Shown here: positions 32,766 to 41,532 of the stretch, one piece after another
Numbering within the stretch: position 1 is the first letter of the stretch
How the letters are laid out: each line of letters opens with the position of its first letter
NCBI GenBank assembly: GCA_040752275.1
Contig: JBFMFH010000056.1
Location: forward strand, 1-64,000
DNA: 64,000 bases
Direction: 5' to 3'
Origin: JBFMFH01 sp040752275
GTDB lineage: Bacteria > Acidobacteriota > Vicinamibacteria > Vicinamibacterales > JAKQTR01
Made by a program: the position numbers and the translations under genes
Notes under the pieces: model-generated
What the model saw: the letters and a program-made list of their open reading frames with translations, nothing else
What the model was told of the DNA's origin: nothing
The model's database searches: none

Positions 32766-34391
32766 TCACCGCCGGCGATCGACCTCGTAGATCGTGAGAT
32801 CCCGTTGCGCCGCCATGGTCCGCAGCCACCCGGCGGCCGCGACAGCCGACCGCATCCGCTCGGCATGCTCCCCGTACTCGGCGAAGTGGACCACAACGTG
32901 CGTGACGCCTAGCTCGTCGAGCAACGAACGGCTGTTGTCGCCCGGAAAGTCGCGCAGCCGCTCGGCGTGGCGAACGTAGCTGGCAGGCGTGAACCCGCTG
33001 TAGCCGTTGACGAGCTTCCGCCAGTGGGCCGTCGAGTTGAGCACATACGAAGCGTTGCGGAAAACGGCGTCGGGCCGAAAGAAGGGGAACTCGGCGACGA
33101 TGGCGTGAGGCTCGTTGGCGAGGACGTCGTAGACCCCGGGGACTCCGTCGAACGGCCGGTAGGCCAGCGGAGCCCTCAGCGCCTCGACATTGAGAACCAC
33201 GACCAACAGGCCTGCGGCTATCGGCCACCACGTCCGGCCGCCCCATCGCGCCCGCAGGACCGACACACCGAAGCCGCCGAGCACGGCAACGGCGACCAGC
33301 ATCAGGAACCCGAAACGTGCCGCGCCGCGCACCCCCTGGAGCAGCGGAATCGACGCATATAGCCAAGCGTAGCCCGGCACGGCTGGTCCGAAGGAGAGCA
33401 CGAGTCCGACTCCGCCGGTGATCGTGCACATGCGTGCGCGCGGGTCGCGCCGGACACGCATGCTCCCGAGCGCCACGCCTGCGAGGAGCAGGGCCGCGAA
33501 ACCAGGAAACAGCGCCGTTGCGCCTTCGAGGAAGCGATGGCTCCACCATGCGTAGTGCAGCCGCCCGGCCGTGGCGACGTAATCGCGCCAGGTCGACGAA
33601 TAGAGCGCGACCTCTTCAATGGACCTCGTGAGCCCCTGCTCCTGGCGGGCCAGGTAGTACGGCACGAGGGACGGCCCGACGAGCATCGTGGCGACGGCGC
33701 CGGCCAGCAGCAGAAAGCCCAGGGTCCGGCGGGAGTGGGGGCAGGCCCACTCGCGGGGCCGCACGGCGACCGAGACGACAAGCGCCAACGCCGTGAACAC
33801 CAACTGGTAGTTCGAGGTGAGGGCCTGCGCGGCAGCCAGCAATCCGAGGGCGATCGCTGTGCGCAGATGCGGCCGGCGAAGCAGCGAATCAAGCGCCAGC
33901 CACGCGAGCGGGAGGAACTCCAGATGCAACGCCTGGACGTGCGGCAGCCTGGTCAGCGTGTGCGCGTTGAACGCCAGCAGCGAGCCGGCGGCCGCTCCGG
34001 CCGCGTCGCTACCCGTCCAGCGTTCCATGGTGACCCACATGGCCCACGCCGAAAGCGCCAGTCCGAGCATCAGCAGCAGGTTGTAGGCGAGGACGGGGGA
34101 CGCACCCAGCCAAATCATTGGTGCCGCCATGGCCGATTGCACCACCAGGTGCTCGGAGAAGGCGAGCGTGCGCCGCTCCGGATAGAAGATGTTGGCGTCG
34201 AAGAGCGCCGCCGGATCGCGCGGGGCCTGGTGCACGACCCACGCCACGATCCACTCGTTCAACATCGTGTCGGCGTTGTCGTGGCGTGACAGCCGGTCGG
34301 GCGCGAGGGCGAGCGGCCAGGTATGGATGACGGCCAGGGCCAGGCAGACGATCAGCCGGGCGGCGGCCATCCGGTGATCTCGAAGAGCCAC
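32766..34391 (-). CDS. Polytopic membrane protein, glycosyltransferase-like
   Basis: 541 residues from a GTG preceded by GAGG; an ATG at 34370 is the alternative. About ten to twelve membrane segments and an N-terminal periplasmic loop with NADTMLNEWIVAWV and LFDANIFYP, then a C-terminal soluble part. The same LFDANIFYP loop occurs in the next gene upstream, so the two are paralogues. The layout resembles lipid-linked sugar-transferring GT-C enzymes, but no catalytic motif is certain. It overlaps the upstream gene by 40 bases. Confidence 0.68.
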   Translation of the reverse strand: MALRDHRMAAARLIVCLALAVIHTWPLALAPDRLSRHDNADTMLNEWIVAWVVHQAPRDPAALFDANIFYPERRTLAFSEHLVVQSAMAAPMIWLGASPVLAYNLLLMLGLALSAWAMWVTMERWTGSDAAGAAAGSLLAFNAHTLTRLPHVQALHLEFLPLAWLALDSLLRRPHLRTAIALGLLAAAQALTSNYQLVFTALALVVSVAVRPREWACPHSRRTLGFLLLAGAVATMLVGPSLVPYYLARQEQGLTRSIEEVALYSSTWRDYVATAGRLHYAWWSHRFLEGATALFPGFAALLLAGVALGSMRVRRDPRARMCTITGGVGLVLSFGPAVPGYAWLYASIPLLQGVRGAARFGFLMLVAVAVLGGFGVSVLRARWGGRTWWPIAAGLLVVVLNVEALRAPLAYRPFDGVPGVYDVLANEPHAIVAEFPFFRPDAVFRNASYVLNSTAHWRKLVNGYSGFTPASYVRHAERLRDFPGDNSRSLLDELGVTHVVVHFAEYGEHAERMRSAVAAAGWLRTMAAQRDLTIYEVDRRR

Positions 34392-36010
34392 ACTGATGCC
34401 TCAGTCCGGATCGGTCGGAGATACTCGCCGTACTCGGCGATGCGCGCCTTCACCCCGGCCGCAGTCTGGTGGCTGTAGAGGTCGAGATGGAACAGCACGT
34501 ACCTCACACGGAGACGCTGGAGGATCTTGAACGACTCGGGGTTGGGGAACGAGCTCAGGGGCACGGTCATCTCCCTGAAGTCCGGAGGGATGTAGTCCGT
34601 GTACCCGTTGACGAGTGGCCGCCAATGGTAGGTCGACCAGAACATGTACTCCGCGTGCCGGTGATAGTCCACGCGACGGTAGAAGAACGGAAACTCCGCG
34701 ACCGGCCCGTACGGCCGCTTGGCCAGTGATTCGTAGGCGGCCGGCAGCGGCTGCGCCCGAGTGAGCCGCAGCGGCGCCACAAAGAGGTCGCCGAGCGACA
34801 GAAGGGCGAGCGACGCCGCGATGAGCGGCGCGCGCCGCCCCGTCGTGACGTGGGCCACGAAGTAGCCTGCGAACACCAGGAGGACGAGCGTGACGAGGAG
34901 TCCCAGGCGCGATGGCGCATGCAGCAGCGAGAAGACGGGGACGAGCGAGTAGAGCCAGGCGTACAACCCGGCGCCCGGCCCCAACGACGCCCAGAAGGCC
35001 AGCACCCCGAGCACGGTGTAGTAGGTGACGTGGGCCCTGTCCGGCGCGGGCCGCCGGCGGGTCCACATCAGAACCAGACCAGCCGATCCCAGGACCACGG
35101 CCAGCGTCCCGGGGTAGAGGACCTCACCCCACTGGCCCAGCCAGGGCAGGATCCACCGGTGGGCATGCGCCGGCGAGGCGAGGTAGGAACGCCATGTCGC
35201 CGACCACTTGAGTGACTCCTGAACGGACCTCTCGAACCCCGTCGAACGCTGCAGCTCGACGACCGGCAGCAGGAAGGGCAGGACCACCAACACGGCCAGG
35301 AGTCCGGCCCCGAGGGTGCCGGCCCAGTATCGCTTCTGCTTCCACAGCCCGCGGGCGAAGGCGTAGTAGAGCAGCCCGGGAACGAGCATCAGCCCGAGGA
35401 ACACGCCGTAGTACCCGCACGACAGCGCCTCGGCGGCGACGATCAGGCCGAGCACAATGGCCCGACTCGTCGTCGGCCGCTCGACGTAGCGATGCATGGC
35501 CAGGAGGGCGAAGGGCAGGCCGGCGGTCATCAGGAGCTGGCTGTGGGCCGTATGGGAGAACGTATACGCGCAGAAACCGAATCCAATCCCGGCGACGGTG
35601 GCGCCCGCCCGACTGCCGGTGAGGTGCCGGACGAGTGCGAAGGCGCCGATCTGGGCCAGGACGAACGATAGCAGCGCCACGACGTTGTAGGCGAACAGCG
35701 CGTTCTTGGTCGCCCAGTAGGCGGGGATCGCCAGCACCCCGACGAAGATGTTCGGCTCGAGATACGCGAGCGTGTTGCGGTGCGGATAGAAGATGTTGGC
35801 GTCGAAGAGCTCGCGCGGGTTCACGACGAGGGTCCTGGCCACCCAGGCCACGGTCCAGATCGCCTGGCGGCCGTCGTTCGTGTCGACGCGCCCGGAGGAG
35901 GTGATCTCAGGCGCAAGCGGCCAGGTCATCGCTACCGCCAGTACACAGGCGATCGCACAGACGACCATCCACTCGGAGGCGCGAAGCGGCATCGGGCCGT
36001 ATGGTAGCAT
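34352..36010 (-). CDS. Polytopic membrane protein, paralogue of downstream gene
   Basis: 552 residues from the ATG at 36010 (alternatives at 35992 and 35968). Ten or more membrane segments, N-terminal VDTNDGRQAIWTVAWVARTL and LFDANIFYPHRNTLAYLEP, and a C-terminal soluble domain with VAEFPFFYRRVDYHRHAEYM. The paralogue has matching VAEFPFFRPD, so the two share both the membrane and soluble parts. Probably GT-C-like enzymes using a lipid-linked sugar, which is inference. Its start lies 8 bases from the divergent neighbour. Confidence 0.68.
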   Translation of the reverse strand: MLPYGPMPLRASEWMVVCAIACVLAVAMTWPLAPEITSSGRVDTNDGRQAIWTVAWVARTLVVNPRELFDANIFYPHRNTLAYLEPNIFVGVLAIPAYWATKNALFAYNVVALLSFVLAQIGAFALVRHLTGSRAGATVAGIGFGFCAYTFSHTAHSQLLMTAGLPFALLAMHRYVERPTTSRAIVLGLIVAAEALSCGYYGVFLGLMLVPGLLYYAFARGLWKQKRYWAGTLGAGLLAVLVVLPFLLPVVELQRSTGFERSVQESLKWSATWRSYLASPAHAHRWILPWLGQWGEVLYPGTLAVVLGSAGLVLMWTRRRPAPDRAHVTYYTVLGVLAFWASLGPGAGLYAWLYSLVPVFSLLHAPSRLGLLVTLVLLVFAGYFVAHVTTGRRAPLIAASLALLSLGDLFVAPLRLTRAQPLPAAYESLAKRPYGPVAEFPFFYRRVDYHRHAEYMFWSTYHWRPLVNGYTDYIPPDFREMTVPLSSFPNPESFKILQRLRVRYVLFHLDLYSHQTAAGVKARIAEYGEYLRPIRTEASVWLFEITGWPPPG

Positions 36011-36017
36011 GCCGGGC

Positions 36018-38684
36018 ATGAGCGACAGGCGGCCCCTGCTGGCGAGCGTGGCCGCCGTGTGCGCGTCGGTGGCCGCCTGGTGCTCGCTCGGCACGCTCAC
36101 GTTGTCATCGGCCGGGGAGGCGGGGCAGCGGATCGGGGTCCTCCCGGCGCTGTGGGTCCTCGTCGCGCTCGTGCTCATCGGCGTGGCGACGGCCTTCGTG
36201 CTGCGGCCGCGCCGCGGCACGGTCGTCCCCTGGTTCCTGAGCGGCCTTCTGATCCTGCCTTGGATGCCGATCTCACTACCGCCCGCGGTACTGGCGGCGA
36301 GCGGTCCGGTGACGGTACTGGTGTGGGCCGGCATCCTGGCCGCCAGTCTTGCCGCGACGGAGTGGCCTGCGGTGGTCGCGCGGCGGGCCCGGTCGTGGTG
36401 TGCCGGGCCGCGTGCGCCGCTCGCGGCATCGGTGCTCGCCTTCGTCATCTACGCGTGTTCGTCGTGGCAGATCGGCGCGGTGCTGCCGGGAGGTGACGAG
36501 CCGCACTACCTGGTCATCACGCAGAGCCTCCTCATCGATGGTGACCTGCGCATCGAGAACAACCACCGGCGCGCGGACTACCGGCCGTATTTCCGCGGTG
36601 TTCTCAGGCCTGACTACCTCCGCCGTGGTCAGGACCGCGAGATCTACTCGATCCATCTCCCGGGCGTCTCCCTGCTCGTCGCACCCGCCTTCGCCGTCGG
36701 TGGTTACCCGGCGGCGCGATTATGGCTTGCCGTGCTCGCTGCCGTCGCCGTCGGCGCCACGTGGCACATGACGTGGCGGGTCACGGCGAGCGCCGGGGCG
36801 GCGTGGTTCGCCACGGCGGGAGCGGCCCTGACGGTGCCGTTCCTGTTCCTGGCGTTCACCGTCTATCCCGACGGCCCCGGCGCGGTCGTCCTGGCCGCGG
36901 CCTTCGCCATGCTGGTGTCGCTGGACGGACGCCCGGCGCGGCCCGCGCGTTGGTGGATCGCGGCGGGGGCGCTGGCATCTACGCTGCCCTGGCTGCATCC
37001 ACGCTTTGCCCTGCTCGCAGCGTCGCTCGGGGTTGTCTTCGCCGTCCGGGCGTGGCGTGGTCCCGGCCGGCTGCGCACGATGGCCGCGTTCACATGGCTG
37101 CCGGGCGCCAGCGCCGCGGCGTGGTTCGGCTACTACCTGGTCATCTACGGAAGCCCAGACCCGTCCATCGTCTACGGCCACTACACGCAGATGGCCGTGT
37201 CGAATGCGCCCAGAGGGCTGGTGGGCCTGCTCTTCGACCAGCAGTTCGGGCTGGTCGCCACGTCTCCCGTCTTCGCGCTGGCGCTGGCGGGTCTCGTCCC
37301 GCTCGCCCGGCACCACCGGCGCCTCGCGATTGAGTGGCTCGCGATCGCCGCGCCGTACGCGGTGGTCGCGGCGATGTATCACATGTGGTGGGGAGGACAG
37401 AGTTCCCCGGCGAGATTCCTCGGTCCCCTTCTGTTGCTTGGCGCGGTGCCGATCTCCGCGGCGTGGCGTCATGGGACTGGTGCCGCGACGCGGGCAGTCC
37501 AGGCCATCGCCCTGGCGGTGAGCCTGGCGATGGCCGCGATGTTCGTCGCCGTCGGCGACGGCCGGTTTGCGTTCAGCTTCCGGGACGGCTCTGCGCAGTG
37601 GGCCGTGGCGGCCAGCACCCTCGCCGACGTGCCGAGAGCCCTGCCGAGCTGGTTCCGGATCGGCTGGCTGGAGGGCGCGGCCTCTGCCGCGGTGTGGGTG
37701 GTGGCGATGGGCATGGCCTGGATGGCCAGCCGGTGGCTGAGTACCCGGCTGGCGCTCGGGCGCGGCACCGCATCGCTCGTGGCTGGCGCGTGCATCGTCG
37801 CAGCCGCGATGGGCGCGGCGAGCCTCGCGTGGCGGCTGGAGGACGCCACCGGGATAGCGCCCACAGCCGGTCAGCTCGCGTTGATCCGCGAGCTGGCCTC
37901 CGCACGGGTCCCGCTGACCGTGCGCTACGCTCCGCTCGGTGTTGGCGACGGGCGAGAGTTGGCGCACGCCATGCGCCTCGGCAACGACCGCGTGGCCGGA
38001 ACTCCGCCGGACGCCTGGCTGTGGCTGCCCGATCTCCCCGCCGGCCGCTACCGGCTCTGGCTGGACGAGGTTCGTCCGGGAGCCGACCTCGATGTTGACG
38101 TGTCGATCGGGCGCAGCCGCGATCCGCTCCTGACCTGGGCCCTGCGGGATGCGAGATCGGGGCCGCAGTCGTTCGACCTGGCGCTGCCGGCAGCCGTCCA
38201 CTCCGTCGCGGTCCGGGGAGGCCCCGGGCAGCGGGCCGCGGTTCGCAGCCTATGGCTCCAGCCTTTGTCCCTTGCCGACCCCGCGGACCCCGCCAGTGCG
38301 GAGCGGGCCGTCGAGGCACGGCGCTACGGCGCTGCTGTTGTGTGGGCGCTCGGCGACACCGTGTACCTCGAAGCCGATGGGCTGTGGGTGGCAGCCGAGG
38401 AAGGGGCAGGTCTGTTGCTCGACAGTCCTCCGGCCGGGGCGGGCCGGCGAGTCGGGTTGCGAGCCGGCGCCGTCGCGACAACCGTGCTCGTGCAAAGCGG
38501 GACCTGGCAGGCGAGCCTCAGGCTGAAGGCCGGGGAACGCCGCGATTTCATCGTGCCGGGGCCGGCTGAACGGCCGGCCCTGGTGCGGATTCGCACCGAT
38601 GCCGGCTTCAGACCATCGCAGGTGGACCCTGCCAGCACGGACGATCGCTACCTCGGCGTGTGGGTCGACCTCCCTGGGTCCTGA
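36018..38684 (+). CDS. Large membrane protein, GT39-like
   Basis: 888 residues. Hydrophobic N-terminal two thirds with about a dozen segments; a periplasmic loop after the second to third segment reads GDEPHYLVITQSLLIDGDL, close to the DE-containing first loop of protein mannosyltransferase-like GT39 enzymes. The C-terminal ~250 residues are soluble and beta-rich. Divergently transcribed from the pair on the minus strand; together the three may build or attach an extracellular glycan. The frame is open upstream of the ATG, but that part is antisense to the neighbour. Confidence 0.68.
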   Translation: MSDRRPLLASVAAVCASVAAWCSLGTLTLSSAGEAGQRIGVLPALWVLVALVLIGVATAFVLRPRRGTVVPWFLSGLLILPWMPISLPPAVLAASGPVTVLVWAGILAASLAATEWPAVVARRARSWCAGPRAPLAASVLAFVIYACSSWQIGAVLPGGDEPHYLVITQSLLIDGDLRIENNHRRADYRPYFRGVLRPDYLRRGQDREIYSIHLPGVSLLVAPAFAVGGYPAARLWLAVLAAVAVGATWHMTWRVTASAGAAWFATAGAALTVPFLFLAFTVYPDGPGAVVLAAAFAMLVSLDGRPARPARWWIAAGALASTLPWLHPRFALLAASLGVVFAVRAWRGPGRLRTMAAFTWLPGASAAAWFGYYLVIYGSPDPSIVYGHYTQMAVSNAPRGLVGLLFDQQFGLVATSPVFALALAGLVPLARHHRRLAIEWLAIAAPYAVVAAMYHMWWGGQSSPARFLGPLLLLGAVPISAAWRHGTGAATRAVQAIALAVSLAMAAMFVAVGDGRFAFSFRDGSAQWAVAASTLADVPRALPSWFRIGWLEGAASAAVWVVAMGMAWMASRWLSTRLALGRGTASLVAGACIVAAAMGAASLAWRLEDATGIAPTAGQLALIRELASARVPLTVRYAPLGVGDGRELAHAMRLGNDRVAGTPPDAWLWLPDLPAGRYRLWLDEVRPGADLDVDVSIGRSRDPLLTWALRDARSGPQSFDLALPAAVHSVAVRGGPGQRAAVRSLWLQPLSLADPADPASAERAVEARRYGAAVVWALGDTVYLEADGLWVAAEEGAGLLLDSPPAGAGRRVGLRAGAVATTVLVQSGTWQASLRLKAGERRDFIVPGPAERPALVRIRTDAGFRPSQVDPASTDDRYLGVWVDLPGS

Positions 38685-38698
38685 CCCCGATCCCATCG

Positions 38699-38738
38699 CG
38701 GAATGCGGAATCTCCTCCTGACTCCTGACTCCTGGTCC
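38699..38738. repeat. Short period-7 repeats GCGGAAT and GACTCCT
   Basis: Two GCGGAAT units followed by two to three GACTCCT-like units in the 67-base gap after the GT39-like gene. Short, but again with seven-base period. Confidence 0.5.
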
Positions 38739-38751
38739 CGCTGCCCGCCGC

Positions 38752-39594
38752 CTAATACCTGACGACCCCTCCGAAATACGGGCCCCTCAGCTTGATCGTC
38801 CCTTCGTCCTGCTCGATCCGGAAGCCCATGTCGGTGGATCGCCATCCGCCCTGGATGCCGAAGTTGTTGGTGATGTTGAAGGTGGCGTAGACGTCGACAT
38901 CCACGGCATTGAGCGACGCGTTCACCTGCACGCTGTCGGGGAGGCGGAAGTAGGTGAACTCGCCGTGGACGGACAGGAACGACGCGGGATAGAAGCGGGC
39001 CACGCCGCCGATGGCGGGGATCGGTGCCCGCGCCCGGACGAACTCGTGGCTGATGGGGTTGGTGAGGTCCAGCTTGGCGTCGGCGTACTTGGCCTCGATG
39101 AGGAGGCCGCCAAACCCGCGGCTCCGGTGGATGAAGTCGTACTCGTAGGTAAACCGGTAGGCCGTCCAGGTGAAGTCGGTCTGCACCGGGATGGCGATCG
39201 GGAAGATGATGCCGTTGAAGATGAGGTCCTTGCGCAGGACGGCATCGGCCGTGTACCGCAGCGGCAGATAGTGGAAGCGGAACTTGTGCTTGGTGCCAGG
39301 GCGCAGAACCAGACGAAGCTCGTAGGTCTGCCGCTTCTCGATGCCAAGGTCCGCCTGCAGGTCGATCTCGGTGCCGGGAATGCCCAGGCCCTCACTCGTG
39401 AAGGTGAACACGGGCGGCGGATTCCAGAGATTGGCGGCGAACTCGATGTGATAGGACTCGCCCTTCACGTCCGGCCCCGTCCCATACGTGGAGGGCAGGG
39501 GACGGTACTGGGCGGCGGCCTCACCGGGGAGGCCGGCGGCCAGCGCGACGGCGCAGGCGAACGCGACGAGACAACTGCGGGATGTCGACGGCAT
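38752..39594 (-). CDS. Outer-membrane beta-barrel protein
   Basis: 280 residues with a signal peptide ending in GEAAAQ. Alternating beta-strands follow (YHIEFAANLWNPPPVFTF, YELRLVLRPGTKHKFRF, YRFTYEYDFIHRSRGFGGLL, FLSVHGEFTYFRLP) and a C-terminal strand ending GGVVRY, typical of a small outer-membrane barrel. No specific family recognised. AAGGAG lies seven bases before the ATG at 39594. Divergent from the ABC exporter genes. Confidence 0.75.
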   Translation of the reverse strand: MPSTSRSCLVAFACAVALAAGLPGEAAAQYRPLPSTYGTGPDVKGESYHIEFAANLWNPPPVFTFTSEGLGIPGTEIDLQADLGIEKRQTYELRLVLRPGTKHKFRFHYLPLRYTADAVLRKDLIFNGIIFPIAIPVQTDFTWTAYRFTYEYDFIHRSRGFGGLLIEAKYADAKLDLTNPISHEFVRARAPIPAIGGVARFYPASFLSVHGEFTYFRLPDSVQVNASLNAVDVDVYATFNITNNFGIQGGWRSTDMGFRIEQDEGTIKLRGPYFGGVVRY

Positions 39595-39782
39595 GGATGC
39601 ACTCCTTCGCACGTGACCGGGGCTCACGCACGCACCACGACCTGCAAGTGGAGTGCCTGCTGGGAGAGGCAGGTTCAGGATACCACACAGGAAGGTCTGG
39701 GCTCCCTCTTTCGCGTGATCCGCCTCGGATCCGTACGGGCGCTGACGAAGGTGTAATCGGGCTGGTATGCTGAGACCATCGG

Positions 39783-41528
39783 ATGCCGTTGTCGCCGACC
39801 CGCCGCCTGCTCGGATTTGCTCTTCGCCACCGCCGCCAGTACGTGATCGGTGTCAGCTGCACCATTGCAGCGACTACCATGTCGCTGCTGGCGCCCTGGG
39901 TCCTCAAGTACGCCATCGATGACCTGACTGCCGGCGTCACCTCCGCGAAGCTGGGCGCCTATGCGGCCATCCTCCTGGGCATTGCGCTGGTGGGCGGGTA
40001 CTTCCGGTTCCTGATGCGCCGGGTCCTGGTCGGGGCGTCGCGCGACATCGAGTACGACCTGCGCCACGCGTTCGTCGGGCACCTGGTGACGCTTCCGGCC
40101 TCCTACTACCACGCGCACCGAACCGGCGACCTGATGTCGCGCGCCACGAACGATCTCAACGCCGTGCGCATGATGATCGGGCCGGCCGTCATGTACTTGG
40201 CGAGCACGATCATCGTGTTCGGTGTCGCCCTGGTGCTGATGTTGTCGCTCGACCCCTGGCTGACGCTGGTGGCGCTCATCCCGCTGCCGTTCGTGTCGGT
40301 CGCAGTCAAGATCTTCGGCACCGCCATCCACCGGCGGTTCGAGCGGATCCAGGCCCAGCTCTCCGACCTGAGTGCCGTGGCTCAGGAGGCGCTCGCCGGC
40401 GTGCGGGTGGTCCGAGCCTACCGCCAGGAGAAGGCACAGATCGAGCGGTTCGAGGCGGCGAACCGCGAGTATGTCCGCCGCAATCTCCGTCTCGTACGGC
40501 TCCAAGGAATGTTCTTCCCGAGCCTGGGCCTCTTCCTGGGCTTTGGCGCCTTGCTGGTCCTGTGGCTTGGCAGCCGCGAGGTCATTGGCGAGCGCCTGAC
40601 CCTCGGCGAGTTCGTGGCGTTCAACGCCTACCTCGCCATGCTGACCTGGCCGATGATCGCGTTTGGCTGGGTGACCAACATGGTCCAGCGGGGGAGCGCG
40701 TCGTGGCAGCGCATGCTCGAGGTCATGGACACTGCCCCCGCCATTGCTGATGCGCCGGATGCGGTCGGAACCGCGCCCGTTCGCGGCGACATCGAGTTCC
40801 GCGATCTGACGTTCGCGCACGACGGGCGGACGGCACTCGCGAACGTCTCGCTTCGCATCGAGGCCGGATCGACCGTCGCGATTGTCGGTCGCACCGGATC
40901 TGGCAAATCGACACTGATCAGTCTGTTGCCACGCATCTACGACCCGCCCCCGGGCACGGTCTTCATCGACGGGATCGACGTGCGCCGGATTCCACTCGCC
41001 CGCCTGCGTGGCGCGATCGGGTTCGTGGACCAGGAGCCGTTCCTCTTCTCGACCACGATCGCCGAGAACATCGCGTTCGGTCTGCCCGGCGACACCGGCG
41101 GGTGCGAACCGCAGGTGGAACTGGCGTCTGCCATCGCCCGTCTCGACAAGGACATCGCCGGCTTTCCCGAGGGGGCCGGCACCGTCGTGGGCGAACGGGG
41201 CATCACGCTCTCCGGAGGCCAGCGACAGCGGGCGGCGATCGCGCGGGCGATCGGCACCGACCCCCGCATTCTGGTGCTGGACGATGCGTTGTCAGCCGTG
41301 GATACCTACACCGAAGAAGAGATCCTGTCGCGCCTGCGTGGCGTGATGCGGGAGCGCACGTCCATCATCGTGTCGCATCGGATGTCGACGGTCCGGGACG
41401 CCGATCGCATCGTGGTGCTGGACGCCGGGCGGATTGTCGAACTCGGCCGCCACGGCGACCTGCTCGCCCTTGGTGGCGTCTATGCGGAGCTCTACCGGAA
41501 GCAGATGCTGGAGGAGGAGTTGGGCTAG
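39783..41528 (+). CDS. ABC exporter half-transporter, subunit 1 (degenerate Walker B)
   Basis: 581 residues: six-helix exporter domain (1-~310) and ATPase domain with Walker A GRTGSGKST, canonical signature LSGGQRQRAAIARA and Walker B VLDDALSAVD, where Asp replaces the catalytic Glu. This is the mark of the degenerate site in heterodimeric exporters such as TM287/288 and BmrCD. The partner is the next gene, starting four bases after this stop. Substrate unknown; drugs or lipids are usual. Confidence 0.92.
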   Translation: MPLSPTRRLLGFALRHRRQYVIGVSCTIAATTMSLLAPWVLKYAIDDLTAGVTSAKLGAYAAILLGIALVGGYFRFLMRRVLVGASRDIEYDLRHAFVGHLVTLPASYYHAHRTGDLMSRATNDLNAVRMMIGPAVMYLASTIIVFGVALVLMLSLDPWLTLVALIPLPFVSVAVKIFGTAIHRRFERIQAQLSDLSAVAQEALAGVRVVRAYRQEKAQIERFEAANREYVRRNLRLVRLQGMFFPSLGLFLGFGALLVLWLGSREVIGERLTLGEFVAFNAYLAMLTWPMIAFGWVTNMVQRGSASWQRMLEVMDTAPAIADAPDAVGTAPVRGDIEFRDLTFAHDGRTALANVSLRIEAGSTVAIVGRTGSGKSTLISLLPRIYDPPPGTVFIDGIDVRRIPLARLRGAIGFVDQEPFLFSTTIAENIAFGLPGDTGGCEPQVELASAIARLDKDIAGFPEGAGTVVGERGITLSGGQRQRAAIARAIGTDPRILVLDDALSAVDTYTEEEILSRLRGVMRERTSIIVSHRMSTVRDADRIVVLDAGRIVELGRHGDLLALGGVYAELYRKQMLEEELG

Positions 41529-41532
41529 AGCA

